NCBI RefSeq assembly: GCF_023734135.1
Contig: NZ_AP025730.1
Location: forward strand, 2,542,001 to 2,606,000
DNA length: 64,000 nucleotides
Direction of reading: 5' to 3'
Source: Sphaerotilus microaerophilus
GTDB taxonomy: Bacteria > Pseudomonadota > Gammaproteobacteria > Burkholderiales > Burkholderiaceae_C
In this document: positions 55,813 through 64,000 of the stretch, piece after piece
Layout of the letters: each line of letters opens with the position of its first letter
Position numbering within the stretch: position 1 is the first letter of the stretch
Made by a program: the position numbers and the translations under genes
The notes under the pieces: model-generated
What the model was told of the DNA's origin: nothing
What the model saw: the letters and a program-made list of their open reading frames with translations, nothing else
Databases searched by the model: none

Positions 55813-56727
55813 ATGGACTCGACTCAATTGAACCCCGCTACGCAGCCGTCGGATGACCGCGGCCAGCGCAGCCTGGACGCAGCGATGCTGGTGCTTGCAC
55901 CGCTGGTGCGCTGGCTGCTGCGCCATGGGGTGCACTACGGCGCTGTGGCGCAGGGGCTCAAGCAGGTCTTCATCCACGAGGCGCGGCAGGAGCTTGAACG
56001 GCGCGGCGCCAAGGTGACCGACTCGGCGCTCAGCGTGCTGTCGGGCGTGCACCGCAAGGACGTGCGCGTGCTGGCCACCCTGCCGCAGGTGCAGGCGGCG
56101 CTGGTGCCGACGCCAGCGTCGATGCTCTTCACCCGCTGGGTCACCGACCCGGCGCTGCGCGTGGGCGCCGGGGACGGTCAGTCGCCCCCCGTGGTGCGCC
56201 CGAGCCTGCCGCGGCACGGCCCCATGCCCAGCTTCGAGGCGCTGGCGCGGGAGGTGTCCAGCGACGTGCATCCGCGCACCCTGCTGGAGGAGTTGCAGCG
56301 CCTGGGGCTGGTGAGCCTCGCGGGCGACGAGGTGAGGCTGGTGGCCGACCGCTACGTGGCCCCCACGGCGGAACTCGAAGCGGCCCAGACGCTGGGGGTG
56401 AACGTGGCCGACCACCTCAACGCCGCCGTGCACAACATCAGCGGTGGCGCGACGAAACGTTTTCTCGAACAGAGTGTCTATGCCTATGGCCTGAGCCCGG
56501 CCTCCGCCGAGGCGCTGGCCGAGGTGGCGCGCGACCTCTGGGCCCCGGCCTTCGAGGCCATGGTGCAGGCCACGACGGCCCGCCTGGTCGGCGACGACGC
56601 CGACCGTGCTGCAACCGCAGCAGCGCTGCCGCGCGAGCGCATGCGCTTCGGTGCCTACTATTACCATGAGGCCGAACCGCCCGAGGCGGTGACTCCTCCC
56701 CCGCCGCTGGCTGGCCCGGTGGCCTGA
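55813..56727 (+). CDS. DUF6502 family protein
   Basis: 304 residues from the ATG at 55813; the frame is open upstream through the divergent grpE promoter but has no start signal there. A helical, probably DNA-binding N-terminal part (LVRWLLRHGVHYGAVAQGLKQVFIHEARQEL, in two parts, then SVLSGVHRKDVRVL) looks like a wHTH with the conserved sequence of DUF6502, a family of unknown role common in betaproteobacteria. It is followed by two shorter helical regions and a Pro-rich end. The DUF5666 lipoprotein gene begins within 11 bases, so the pair is surely co-transcribed. Confidence 0.8.
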   Translation: MDSTQLNPATQPSDDRGQRSLDAAMLVLAPLVRWLLRHGVHYGAVAQGLKQVFIHEARQELERRGAKVTDSALSVLSGVHRKDVRVLATLPQVQAALVPTPASMLFTRWVTDPALRVGAGDGQSPPVVRPSLPRHGPMPSFEALAREVSSDVHPRTLLEELQRLGLVSLAGDEVRLVADRYVAPTAELEAAQTLGVNVADHLNAAVHNISGGATKRFLEQSVYAYGLSPASAEALAEVARDLWAPAFEAMVQATTARLVGDDADRAATAAALPRERMRFGAYYYHEAEPPEAVTPPPPLAGPVA

Positions 56728-56737
56728 AGTGATCGAG

Positions 56738-58240
56738 ATGACCCCTGAACTGCATTCGAGAGTGACGGCCCGGCCCGGCCGGATGGCCCGCGCTGCGCTG
56801 GCTGCCCTGCTGGCTGTGGGGATGGCCATCGGACTGGTGGCCTGTGGCGGCAGCGGCGTGGGCTCCAACGGCACCGGCGCGGCGCCGCAGGGCTCGGGCA
56901 CCGGCACGGTGACCGGCTTCGGCAGTGTCTACATCGACGGCGTGGCCTACGAGGACAGCGATGCCACGGTCGAGGTCGAGGAGGCCGATGGCTCGACGAC
57001 GACGACCGAAACCAAGATGGGCCAGCGCGTCGAGGTACTCTACGAGCCCGGCAGCAGCCGCGCCCTGGCCCGCCGCATCCGGGTGGAAGCCAGCCTGATC
57101 GGCAGTGTGGACAGCGTGGGCACCACCTCCCTGGTGGTGCTGGGCCAGACGGTGCGGGTCAACAGCGACGCGTCGGCGGGGCCGGTCACGGTATTCGACA
57201 CCGCCACGGGCACGGCGGTGGGGGGCGACCTGACCGATGTGGCAGCCGGCGATCCCGTCGAGGTGCACGCGGTGCGCAAGACCGTGGGGACGTCGGTCGA
57301 GCTGTGGGCGACGCGCGTCGAGCGTCTGGATGCGTTGCGGCGCCTGCGGGCCTCGGGCGTGATCACGGAAGCATCTGCCGGTGGATTCAGCCTGGGCAGC
57401 CTGACGGTAAACACCGCTGCCGCCACGGTGTTGCCTGCCAACACGGCGCCGGCGGTCGACCAGTGGGTGGTGGTTTACGCGACGAAGGACGACCTGAGCG
57501 GCAGTGTCCTCACCGCGCGCAGGGTGCGCATCGGTGAGCGCGCCACGGTCGCGGTATCGGATGACGAGGCCCACCTGGGCGGCTACGTGGCGAAGCTGGT
57601 CGGTGGCAGCCAGTTCCAGATCGAGGACGTCGTGGTCAAGCTCCAGACCACCACAAAGGTCGAGCCCAGCAGCACATCATTGGCTGAAGGGAAGTATGTG
57701 CGGGTGGAAGGCAGCTACGACAGTGACGGCAACCTGCTGGCCAGCGAGATCCACATCAGCACCGCCGACGATGGTGCCGAACTGCACGGCAGCATCGTGC
57801 AACTCAACACCACGACCATGTCGACCTTCCGTGTCCGCGACACTTGGGTGGATGTGCCTGACGCCAGGGTGATCGACTGGGGTGAGTGCACGACACGCAC
57901 GTTGGCCGACGATCTGTACGTCGAGGTGCGCGGCGTGATGAGTCGTGGGGTGCTGCAGGCCACGTCGATCGTCTGCGAGAAGGACGCGGCGCCGACCGGC
58001 AAGGTGATCGAGCGGCACGGCACGGTGTCCGCGCTGAAGGCAGAGTCGAAACAACTGACGCTGCTGCACCACAGCGATAGCCTGACGGTGCAGTGGACGG
58101 CCACCACCTACTTCCGGTATCCGTTGACAGCGGGCTCGCTGTCCTCGCTGCTGACGACGAACGAGACCATCGAGGTCGAAGGCCGCATGGAAGGCTCCGT
58201 GCTGGTCGCCACCAAGATCAAGCCGCGCTCAGGCGATTGA
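56738..58240 (+). CDS. DUF5666 repeat lipoprotein
   Basis: 500 residues from ATG 56738 (an in-frame GTG at 56729 is an alternative). The lipobox LVAC (Cys36) is followed by a GGSGVGSNGTG linker and a conserved first unit (GTGTVTGFGSVYIDGVAY). The rest is a series of beta-rich DUF5666-like modules built on G-x-V…L-G…V…V-E-G (for example YVRVEGSYDSDGNLLASEIHI, in part, and IEVEGRMEGSVLVATKIK). Probably an outer-membrane-anchored repeat protein. Always seen by me beside DUF6502 in this kind of genome; function unknown. Confidence 0.82.
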   Translation: MTPELHSRVTARPGRMARAALAALLAVGMAIGLVACGGSGVGSNGTGAAPQGSGTGTVTGFGSVYIDGVAYEDSDATVEVEEADGSTTTTETKMGQRVEVLYEPGSSRALARRIRVEASLIGSVDSVGTTSLVVLGQTVRVNSDASAGPVTVFDTATGTAVGGDLTDVAAGDPVEVHAVRKTVGTSVELWATRVERLDALRRLRASGVITEASAGGFSLGSLTVNTAAATVLPANTAPAVDQWVVVYATKDDLSGSVLTARRVRIGERATVAVSDDEAHLGGYVAKLVGGSQFQIEDVVVKLQTTTKVEPSSTSLAEGKYVRVEGSYDSDGNLLASEIHISTADDGAELHGSIVQLNTTTMSTFRVRDTWVDVPDARVIDWGECTTRTLADDLYVEVRGVMSRGVLQATSIVCEKDAAPTGKVIERHGTVSALKAESKQLTLLHHSDSLTVQWTATTYFRYPLTAGSLSSLLTTNETIEVEGRMEGSVLVATKIKPRSGD

Positions 58241-58289
58241 CCCGTCTGGAACGGTGGCGCCGCCGGGCGCTGCCGTTCAACGCCGCTGC

Positions 58290-58805
58290 TCAGCGGCTGG
58301 CGTCGTCCTCGTCGTCGTCGATCGACACGCTCCAGCGCTGCCAATCGGCCAGCTGGCGCCGGGCGGCCTTGGTTGGCCGGCCCTGCTCGATGCTCAGCGC
58401 CGGCTCCGTGTGCAGGCGGCGCTCGGCGGCCCACTTTGCCTGGGCGGCGAGGCTCTCCGGCGTTTCCTCGTAGAGCAGCCGGGCCACCGGGGCCGGGCCG
58501 CGCGCGGCCGACAGGCCCTGCACCACCACCTCGCGTGGCACCGGTGCATTCCCCTGGCGCAGGCTCAGGCGGTCGCCGCGGCGCACCTCCCGGGCCGGCT
58601 TGGCCAGCTGGCCGTTGACCATCACCCGACCGCGGCCGACTTCCTCGGCCGCCAGGCTGCGGGTCTTGTAGAAACGCGCCGCCCAGAGCCACTTGTCCAG
58701 CCGCAGGCTGGCGTGGCTGCCGGCCGGCAGGGCGTCGTCGTCGTCGCTGTCGCTGTCGTTCTTGCTGGAAGGCGAGGGCGGTGGGGCAGGGGATCGTCGG
58801 CTCAC
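58290..58805 (-). CDS. hslR: RNA-binding S4-domain protein, Hsp15-like
   Basis: 171 residues. A Ser/Asp-rich disordered start (about 1-30) precedes an S4 RNA-binding domain (LRLDKWLWAARFYKTRSLAAEEVGRGRVMVNGQLAKPAREVRRGDRL, in parts), the signature of Hsp15, which rescues stalled 50S subunits carrying peptidyl-tRNA after heat shock. A basic C-terminal part follows. It overlaps the tctE stop by 4 bases, so it is read from the same transcript, an unusual partner for a sensor kinase. Confidence 0.9.
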   Translation of the reverse strand: MSRRSPAPPPSPSSKNDSDSDDDDALPAGSHASLRLDKWLWAARFYKTRSLAAEEVGRGRVMVNGQLAKPAREVRRGDRLSLRQGNAPVPREVVVQGLSAARGPAPVARLLYEETPESLAAQAKWAAERRLHTEPALSIEQGRPTKAARRQLADWQRWSVSIDDDEDDASR

Positions 58806-60274
58806 GGGGTCGATTGTGTCGCGTGCGGTGGGGCTGTCGTGGACGCCGTCGCTGGTGTCGCCGCAGGCAGGGTCACGATGGCGTCCAGGCCCCCCGGTGC
58901 CGTGTCGCTGCCGCGGTTGACCAGCTGGATCTCGCCACCCAGGCGCTCGCAGATCTGCCGGCAGATCGCCAGGCCCAGGCCGCTGCCGGAGGTGGTGCCA
59001 GAGGTCGTGCCGGTGTGGAAGGGCTCGTAGAGGTGCGCACGCCGGGCCGCGTCGAGGCCCGGGCCGCTGTCACGCACCCGCAGGCGGGCGAGCGGCGCAG
59101 CGCTGCTGGAGGCCACGCTGTCCACCGAGACCACCAGCGGCGCCCCCGCGGGCGTGGCGCGGATGGCGTTGTGCAGCAGGTTGCGCGTCAGCTCGCGCAG
59201 CATCCAGGCGTGGCCTTCGATCCACACCGGCTGGTCGGCCTCCAGCTCGAAGTCCAGTTCCTTGTCCGCGATCAGCGGCGCCAGGTCCAGCGCCACCTCG
59301 CGCACCGGCTCGCAGAGGTCCAGCGTCTGCGGTGCGTCCTGCTGGTGCACCTGCTCGACCTTGGCCAGCGCCAGCATCTGGTTGGCCAGGCGGATGGCGC
59401 GGTCGATGGTGCCGTGCATGGCCTGCAGCGTCTCGCGCTCGCCGACGTGGCCCGACAGCCCGTTCTGCACCTGCGTCTTCAGCACCGCCAGCGGGGTGCG
59501 CAGTTGGTGCGAGGCGTCGCGCACGAACTGCCGCTGGTGCGCGATCAGCCCGGCCAGCCGGGCCATCAGGTCGTTCATCGCCGTGGTGACCGGGCGCAGC
59601 TCGGTGGGCAGGCCGGGGGTGACGAGCGCGGAGAGGTCGCGCTCGTCGCGCTCGGACACAGCGTCGCGCAGCTGGTTCACCGGGCGCAGCGCGCGCGCCA
59701 CCACCACGGCGGCCACCGCGCCGACCACGGCGACCATCAGCGCATGGCGCAGCAGCGTCTCCACCAGCAGGGCGCGGGCGTGCCGCTCGCGGATCTCCAG
59801 CGTCTCGGCCACCTGCACCAGCGCCACGCCGCGCAGCTCGGGGCCGGCCACCGGCTGGTAGAGCGCGGCCATGCGCACGCGCTCGCCGCCGTAGTCGGCG
59901 TCGTAGAAGTCCACCAGCGCGGCGTAGGCCGGGCGCTGCGGCGGCTGGCGGTTATAGGGCGGCAGGTCGGCGTAGCCGGAGAGGAACTCGCCGCGCACAC
60001 CGCTGACGCGGTAGACCATGCGGCCCTCGTTGCCCGCCTCGAAGATCTCCAACGCTGCGTAGGGCACCTCCACCCGCAGCTCCTGTCCCACCGGCTGCAG
60101 CAGCTCGCCGATCGAGCGGGCCGAGGCCAGCAGCGAGCGGTCGTAGGCGGTGTTGATCGACTCCAGCACGCGCCGGTAGGTGGACCAGGCGTCGAAGGCA
60201 ACGAAGGCGGTGATCGGCAGCACGATGCCCGCCAGCAGCCGCCAGCGCAGCGTCGCGGGGGCGCGCAACCTCAT
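58802..60274 (-). CDS. tctE: Sensor histidine kinase, TctE type
   Basis: 490 residues. TM1 (about 10-28), a periplasmic sensor (29-172) and TM2 (173-192) precede the HisKA domain with His256 in VRDASHQLRTPLAVLK and a HATPase domain with N-box ELTRNLLHNAIRA, RDSGPGL and SGLGLAI motifs. The periplasmic part has the TctE-type sequence (ALEIFEAGNEGRMVYRVSG…). With TctD it controls the divergent tricarboxylate transporter genes. The start overlaps the tctD stop by 4 bases. Confidence 0.92.
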   Translation of the reverse strand: MRLRAPATLRWRLLAGIVLPITAFVAFDAWSTYRRVLESINTAYDRSLLASARSIGELLQPVGQELRVEVPYAALEIFEAGNEGRMVYRVSGVRGEFLSGYADLPPYNRQPPQRPAYAALVDFYDADYGGERVRMAALYQPVAGPELRGVALVQVAETLEIRERHARALLVETLLRHALMVAVVGAVAAVVVARALRPVNQLRDAVSERDERDLSALVTPGLPTELRPVTTAMNDLMARLAGLIAHQRQFVRDASHQLRTPLAVLKTQVQNGLSGHVGERETLQAMHGTIDRAIRLANQMLALAKVEQVHQQDAPQTLDLCEPVREVALDLAPLIADKELDFELEADQPVWIEGHAWMLRELTRNLLHNAIRATPAGAPLVVSVDSVASSSAAPLARLRVRDSGPGLDAARRAHLYEPFHTGTTSGTTSGSGLGLAICRQICERLGGEIQLVNRGSDTAPGGLDAIVTLPAATPATASTTAPPHATQSTP

Positions 60275-60960
60275 GCGCCGCTGCCTTCGGCCAGCGAGCC
60301 GGCGCGCAGCAGGTAGCCCAGCCCGCGCAGGGTGACGAGCTGCACGCCGCTGCCGGCGAGCTTCTTGCGCAGGCGATAGGCCACCACCTCGATGGCCTCG
60401 AACTGGATGTGCTCCTCCATCGGAAACACCAGGCGGAACAGCTTCTCCTTGGGCACCGCGTGCCCCGGGCGGGCGATCAGCGCGCTGAGCAGGGCGTGCT
60501 CGCGCGGCGTCAGCTCCAGGATCTCGCTGCCGAGGTGGAAGGCGCCGGAGGGCCGGTCCAGCCGCAGCGGCCCGCAGGCCAGCGGCTCCTCCTCCCGCCC
60601 CGCATTGCGGCGCAGCAGGGCGCGCACGCGGGCCTCCAGCTCGTCGAGGTCGAAGGGCTTGGCGAGGTAGTCGTCCGCCCCGGCGTTCAGGCCCAGCACG
60701 CGGTCACCCACCGCGCCGCGGGCGGTCAGCACCAGGATGGGCACGCCGATGCCCTCGGCGCGCGCCCGGTGCAGCACCTGCAGTCCGTCCATGCCGGGCA
60801 GGCTCAGGTCCAGCAGCACCGCGTCGGGCGGCGCCAGGCGCAGGCGGGCCAGCGCCTCGCCGCCATCGGCGCTGTGCTCCACCTCGAAGCCACGCTTTTC
60901 CAGTGCGCGGCGCAGCGCCTGGGCCAGCGCCGCCTCGTCTTCCACCAGCAGCAGTCTCAT
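60271..60960 (-). CDS. tctD: Response regulator, TctD type (OmpR/PhoB family)
   Basis: 229 residues from the ATG at 60960. Receiver domain: acidic pair in VEDE (7-9), phospho-acceptor Asp51 (LLDLSLPG), Thr and Lys in LTARGAV and YLAKPF. The C-terminal winged helix (LELTPREHALLSALIARPGHAVPKEKLF … VVAYRLRKKL) is the OmpR/PhoB type. It is divergent from tctC with about 230 bases between and is probably the activator of tctCBA. Confidence 0.93.
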   Translation of the reverse strand: MRLLLVEDEAALAQALRRALEKRGFEVEHSADGGEALARLRLAPPDAVLLDLSLPGMDGLQVLHRARAEGIGVPILVLTARGAVGDRVLGLNAGADDYLAKPFDLDELEARVRALLRRNAGREEEPLACGPLRLDRPSGAFHLGSEILELTPREHALLSALIARPGHAVPKEKLFRLVFPMEEHIQFEAIEVVAYRLRKKLAGSGVQLVTLRGLGYLLRAGSLAEGSGA

Positions 60961-61189
60961 GGGGCGCAAGTGTGCCGCGCCGCGCCGATCTGCGGGGCAG
61001 GTGCAGGGCAGGTGCGGGGCCGGCCAGGGGGCCGACAGGCAGCTGACAGCCCCCCGGGCCCCTCTGACAGCCAAGTGACAGCTTGGGCGGCCCGCCTACG
61101 GGTTGCCCCGGACGGGCGCTGCGGGCGGCGCGGGCAACATCCGCTCACCGTTTTTTCCTCCCCCTTGCCCCAACCCAGGAGACCCGACG

Positions 61190-62161
61190 ATGCGTCGTTC
61201 CGCCCTCAAGCGCCTCGCCCTGCCGATTGCCCTGCCGATCGCGCTGGCCCTGTTCGGTGCCACGGCCGCCCAGGCCGCCGAGAACTTCAAGATCATGGCC
61301 CCGGCCAACCCCGGCGGTGGCTACGACCAGGCCGCGCGCGGCCTGGGCAAGGCGATGCAGGAGGCCGGCGTGGCCGGCAGCGTCACCTACGAAAACAAGG
61401 GCGGCGCGGGCGGCACCATCGGCCTGGCCCAGTTCGTCAACGCCAGCAAGGGCGACCCCAACGCGCTGATCGTCGTCGGCGCGGTGATGGTCGGCGCCAT
61501 CGTGCAGAACAAGCCGCCGGTCACGCTGACGCAGGCCACGCCGATCGCCCGCCTGATGGCCGAGTACAACGCCTTCGTGGTGCCGGCCAACTCGCCGATC
61601 AAGACCATGAAGGACGTGGTCGAGCAGATGAAAAAGGACCCCGCCAGCGTCAAGTGGGGCGGTGGCTCCAAGGGCTCGGTGGACCACGTCAGCGTGGCGA
61701 TGATCGCGCGCGACGTCGGCGTCGACCCCACCAAGGTCAACTACGTGCCCTTCAAGGGCGGCGGCGAGGCCACCGCGGCCATCCTGGGCGGCCACGTCAC
61801 GGTGGGCACCAGCGGCTGGGGCGAGCTGCAGGAGTTCGTGCAGAGCGGCAAGCTGCGCGCCATCGCCATCACCGCGCCGGCGCGCCTGAAGGGCGTGAAC
61901 GTGCCCACGCTCAAGGAGCAGGGCGTCAACGTCGAGATCGGCAACTGGCGCGGCGTCTACGCGCCCCCGGGCGTCAGCCCCGAGCAGCGCAAGGCGCTCA
62001 CCGACGCCGTGGTCAAGGCCACCAAGTCCAAGAGCTGGACCGAGCTGCTGGAGAAGAACAGCTGGACGCCGGTGGTGATGACCGGGCCGGACTTCGACAA
62101 GTTCGTCGACGGCAGCCACGCCGAGCTGCGTGCGCTGATGTACAAGCTGGGCATGCTCTGA
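61190..62161 (+). CDS. tctC: Tripartite tricarboxylate transporter binding protein TctC
   Basis: 323 residues from the ATG at 61190, with AGGAGAC before it. A signal peptide (cleavage near residue 29) and a periplasmic Bug/TctC fold with the conserved start FKIMAPANPGGGYDQAARGLGKA (in parts) and …ENKGGAGGTIGLAQFV. It captures a carboxylate for the TctAB membrane complex. The ligand (citrate or another di/tricarboxylate) is not readable. First gene of tctCBA, divergent from tctDE. Confidence 0.93.
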   Translation: MRRSALKRLALPIALPIALALFGATAAQAAENFKIMAPANPGGGYDQAARGLGKAMQEAGVAGSVTYENKGGAGGTIGLAQFVNASKGDPNALIVVGAVMVGAIVQNKPPVTLTQATPIARLMAEYNAFVVPANSPIKTMKDVVEQMKKDPASVKWGGGSKGSVDHVSVAMIARDVGVDPTKVNYVPFKGGGEATAAILGGHVTVGTSGWGELQEFVQSGKLRAIAITAPARLKGVNVPTLKEQGVNVEIGNWRGVYAPPGVSPEQRKALTDAVVKATKSKSWTELLEKNSWTPVVMTGPDFDKFVDGSHAELRALMYKLGML

Positions 62162-62174
62162 TCCGGTGGGCGCG

Positions 62175-62690
62175 ATGAGCAGCAACACACACAGCGGCGT
62201 CCCGGCCAACCGCGGCCACTTCTGGATCGGCGTGGGCACGGCCGCCCTGGGTGGGCTGCTCGCACTGGGTGCCACCCAGATCGGCGGTGCGGCCGGCTAC
62301 GGCGGTGCCGGGCCGGGTTTCCTGCCCTGGGTGGTGGCGCTGGCCCTGGTGGGCCTGGGGGTGGCGCAGATCATCTCCGCACGCCGCCATGCCGAGCCGC
62401 TGGCCGACGCGCCGGAGTTCCCGTCCGCCTGGACGGCGGTGGCCTGGGTCTCGGCCGGTGTGCTGCTCAACGCGCTGCTGATCGAGCGCATCGGCTTCAT
62501 CCCCTCCTGCGCGCTGCTGTTCGCCCTGTCGGCGCGCGGCTTTCGCATCGGCGCGGCTGCGCGGCCGAGCGCCGCCAGCGTGGCGACCGACTTCGTCATC
62601 GGCCTGGTGATCTCCGCGCCGGTGTTCTGGATCTTCACCAAGCTGCTGGGGCTGACGCTGCCGGGGCTGGTCAAGGGCGGCTGGATCTGA
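62175..62690 (+). CDS. tctB: Tripartite tricarboxylate transporter small membrane subunit TctB
   Basis: 171 residues from ATG 62175; an in-frame GTG at 62166 is an alternative. Four predicted membrane segments with the GHFWIGVGTAALGGLLALGA start and a GFLPWVVALALVGLG second segment typical of TctB. It sits between tctC and tctA, forming the small subunit of the secondary transporter. Confidence 0.9.
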   Translation: MSSNTHSGVPANRGHFWIGVGTAALGGLLALGATQIGGAAGYGGAGPGFLPWVVALALVGLGVAQIISARRHAEPLADAPEFPSAWTAVAWVSAGVLLNALLIERIGFIPSCALLFALSARGFRIGAAARPSAASVATDFVIGLVISAPVFWIFTKLLGLTLPGLVKGGWI

Positions 62691-62716
62691 CGACCGACAG
62701 AAGAAGTAGGAGTTGA

Positions 62717-64000
62717 CATGGACGTCTGGTCCTCCCTGATGGGTGGCTTCGCTGCGGCGGCCACCCCCATGAACCTGCTCTGGGCGCTGCTGGGCTGCAC
62801 CATCGGCACCGCAGTGGGCGTGCTGCCGGGCATCGGCCCGGCGCTGACGGTGGCGATGCTGCTGCCGCTGACCGGCCAGGTCGAGCCCACCGCCTCGATG
62901 ATCCTGTTCGCCGGCATCTACTACGGCGCGATGTACGGGGGCTCCACCACCTCCATCCTGCTCAACACCCCCGGCGAAACGGCCACGATGGTCACCGCGC
63001 TGGAAGGCAACCTGATGGCCAAGAACGGCCGCGCCGGTGCCGCGCTGGCCACCTCGGCGATCGGCTCCTTCGTGGCCGGCACCATCGCCACCGTGCTGCT
63101 CACCCTCTTCGCCCCCTGGCTGGCCGAGGTGGCGCTCAAGTTCGGCCCGCCGGAATACTTCTCGCTGATGGTGCTGGCCTTTGTCACCGTCTCCTCGGTG
63201 CTGGGCGCCAGCGCGCTGCGCGGCATGATCGCGCTGTTCATCGGCCTGGCCGTCGGCCTGATCGGCATGGACGAGATCTCCGGCGTGGCGCGCTACACCT
63301 TCGGCATCCCCGAGTTGGTCGACCGCATCGAGGTCACGCTGGTCGCGGTGGGCCTGTTCGCGGTGGGCGAGGCGATGTACTTCGCCCTCTACGAAGGCCG
63401 CCGTGTCGAGGGCGAGCACAAGATGTCCAGCCTCTACATGACCAAGCTGGAGTGGAAGCGCTCCTGGCCCGCCTGGATCCGCGGCACGCTGATCGGCTTC
63501 CCCTTCGGCACCGTGCCCGCGGGCGGCACCGAGATCCCGACCTTCCTCTCCTACGGCATGGAGAAGAAGCTCTCCAAGCACAAGGAGGAGTTCGGCACCA
63601 CCGGCGCCATCGAGGGCGTGGCCGGTCCCGAGGCGGCCAACAACGCCACCGCCGCGGGCGTGCTCGTGCCGCTGCTGACGCTGGGCATCCCCACCTCCAC
63701 GACCGCGGCCATCCTGCTGTCGGCCTTCCAGAACTACGGCATCACCACCGGGCCGCAGCTGTTCCAGAGCAGCGGACCGCTGGTGTGGGCGCTGATCGCG
63801 TCGCTGTACATCGGCAACGTCATGCTGCTGGTGCTCAACCTGCCGCTGGTCGGCCTGTGGGTCAAGCTGCTGCACATCCCGCGCCACTGGTTGTATGCGG
63901 GCATCCTGGTGTTCGCCACCGTGGGCGTGTACGGCATGCGCCAGTCGGCCTTCGACCTCGTGCTGCTCTACGTCATCGGCCTGCTGGGCCTGATGATGCG
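62717..64000 (+). CDS. tctA: Tripartite tricarboxylate transporter large membrane subunit TctA (3' end outside window)
   Basis: 428 codons are present from the ATG at 62717, behind TAGGAG; the family is about 500 residues, so the last part is beyond the window. [29 protein letters not shown] and [20 protein letters not shown] (first TctA duplication) and [21 protein letters not shown] (second half) are the hallmark repeats. About 10 of the 12 membrane segments are inside the window. It is the transport channel of TctABC. Confidence 0.95.

Overview
The window reads as a chromosomal segment of a high-GC betaproteobacterium, most likely order Burkholderiales (the Rubrivivax/Leptothrix/Ideonella side is my best guess). 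The basis is strong G/C bias at third codon positions, a paa operon with a TetR-type PaaR and a PaaR-like operator, a tctDE/tctCBA tripartite tricarboxylate transporter locus, the DUF6502-DUF5666 gene pair, and the order SPOR protein-cvpA-purF. No plasmid or phage backbone genes, complete insertion sequence, rRNA or CRISPR array is visible.

Layout. 1-3803: end of a SPOR-domain gene, cvpA, purF and gltX. 3893-4645: six tRNA genes, an Ala(GGC)-Glu(TTC)-Asp(GTC) block present twice in tandem. 4961-7762: phosphomannomutase/phosphoglucomutase and Kdo transferase WaaA (envelope sugars). 7814-15449, all minus strand: TetR repressor, membrane-fusion protein, RND pump, protein-isoaspartate methyltransferase, rhodanese and a TolC-family outer-membrane protein. 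15594-16041: a small AT-richer cassette with inverted repeat ends around a 104-residue membrane protein gene. 16104-28168: a DUF1439 lipoprotein and then the phenylacetate locus, with paaY divergent from paaG-I-K-A-B-C-D-E-R-(solute-binding protein)-paaZ. This covers activation of phenylacetate to its CoA ester, ring epoxidation, isomerisation, ring cleavage and semialdehyde oxidation; paaF, paaH and paaJ for the last beta-oxidation steps are not in the window.

28269-36642: small secreted or lipid-anchored unknowns, a cNMP/CBS/DUF294 protein with a DEDDh exonuclease, a chemoreceptor, and the acetate symporter pair yjcH-actP. 36852-45899 is the most unusual part. A TPR/winged-helix protein is divergent from a clostripain-family (C11) cysteine peptidase that carries a 7-residue tandem repeat between its catalytic His and Cys. 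Four genes follow on the same strand after a strong terminator: a 769-residue protein with a lectin-like Ca-binding motif, a DUF1360-like membrane protein, an 88-residue Cys-rich protein and a 467-residue protein with a Cys cluster and coiled coil. I cannot match this set to a described system, and it is my main candidate for something new.

45951-64000: a radical SAM protein behind a consensus LexA box, glutaryl-CoA dehydrogenase with a family III CoA-transferase, a TPR protein with a degenerate receiver domain, the grpE-dnaK-dnaJ heat-shock block, the DUF6502/DUF5666 pair, an Hsp15-like protein, the tctED two-component genes and tctC-tctB-tctA, the last cut by the window end. Positions come from reading the sequence; no database search was run, so family assignments rest on recognised motifs, length and gene context.
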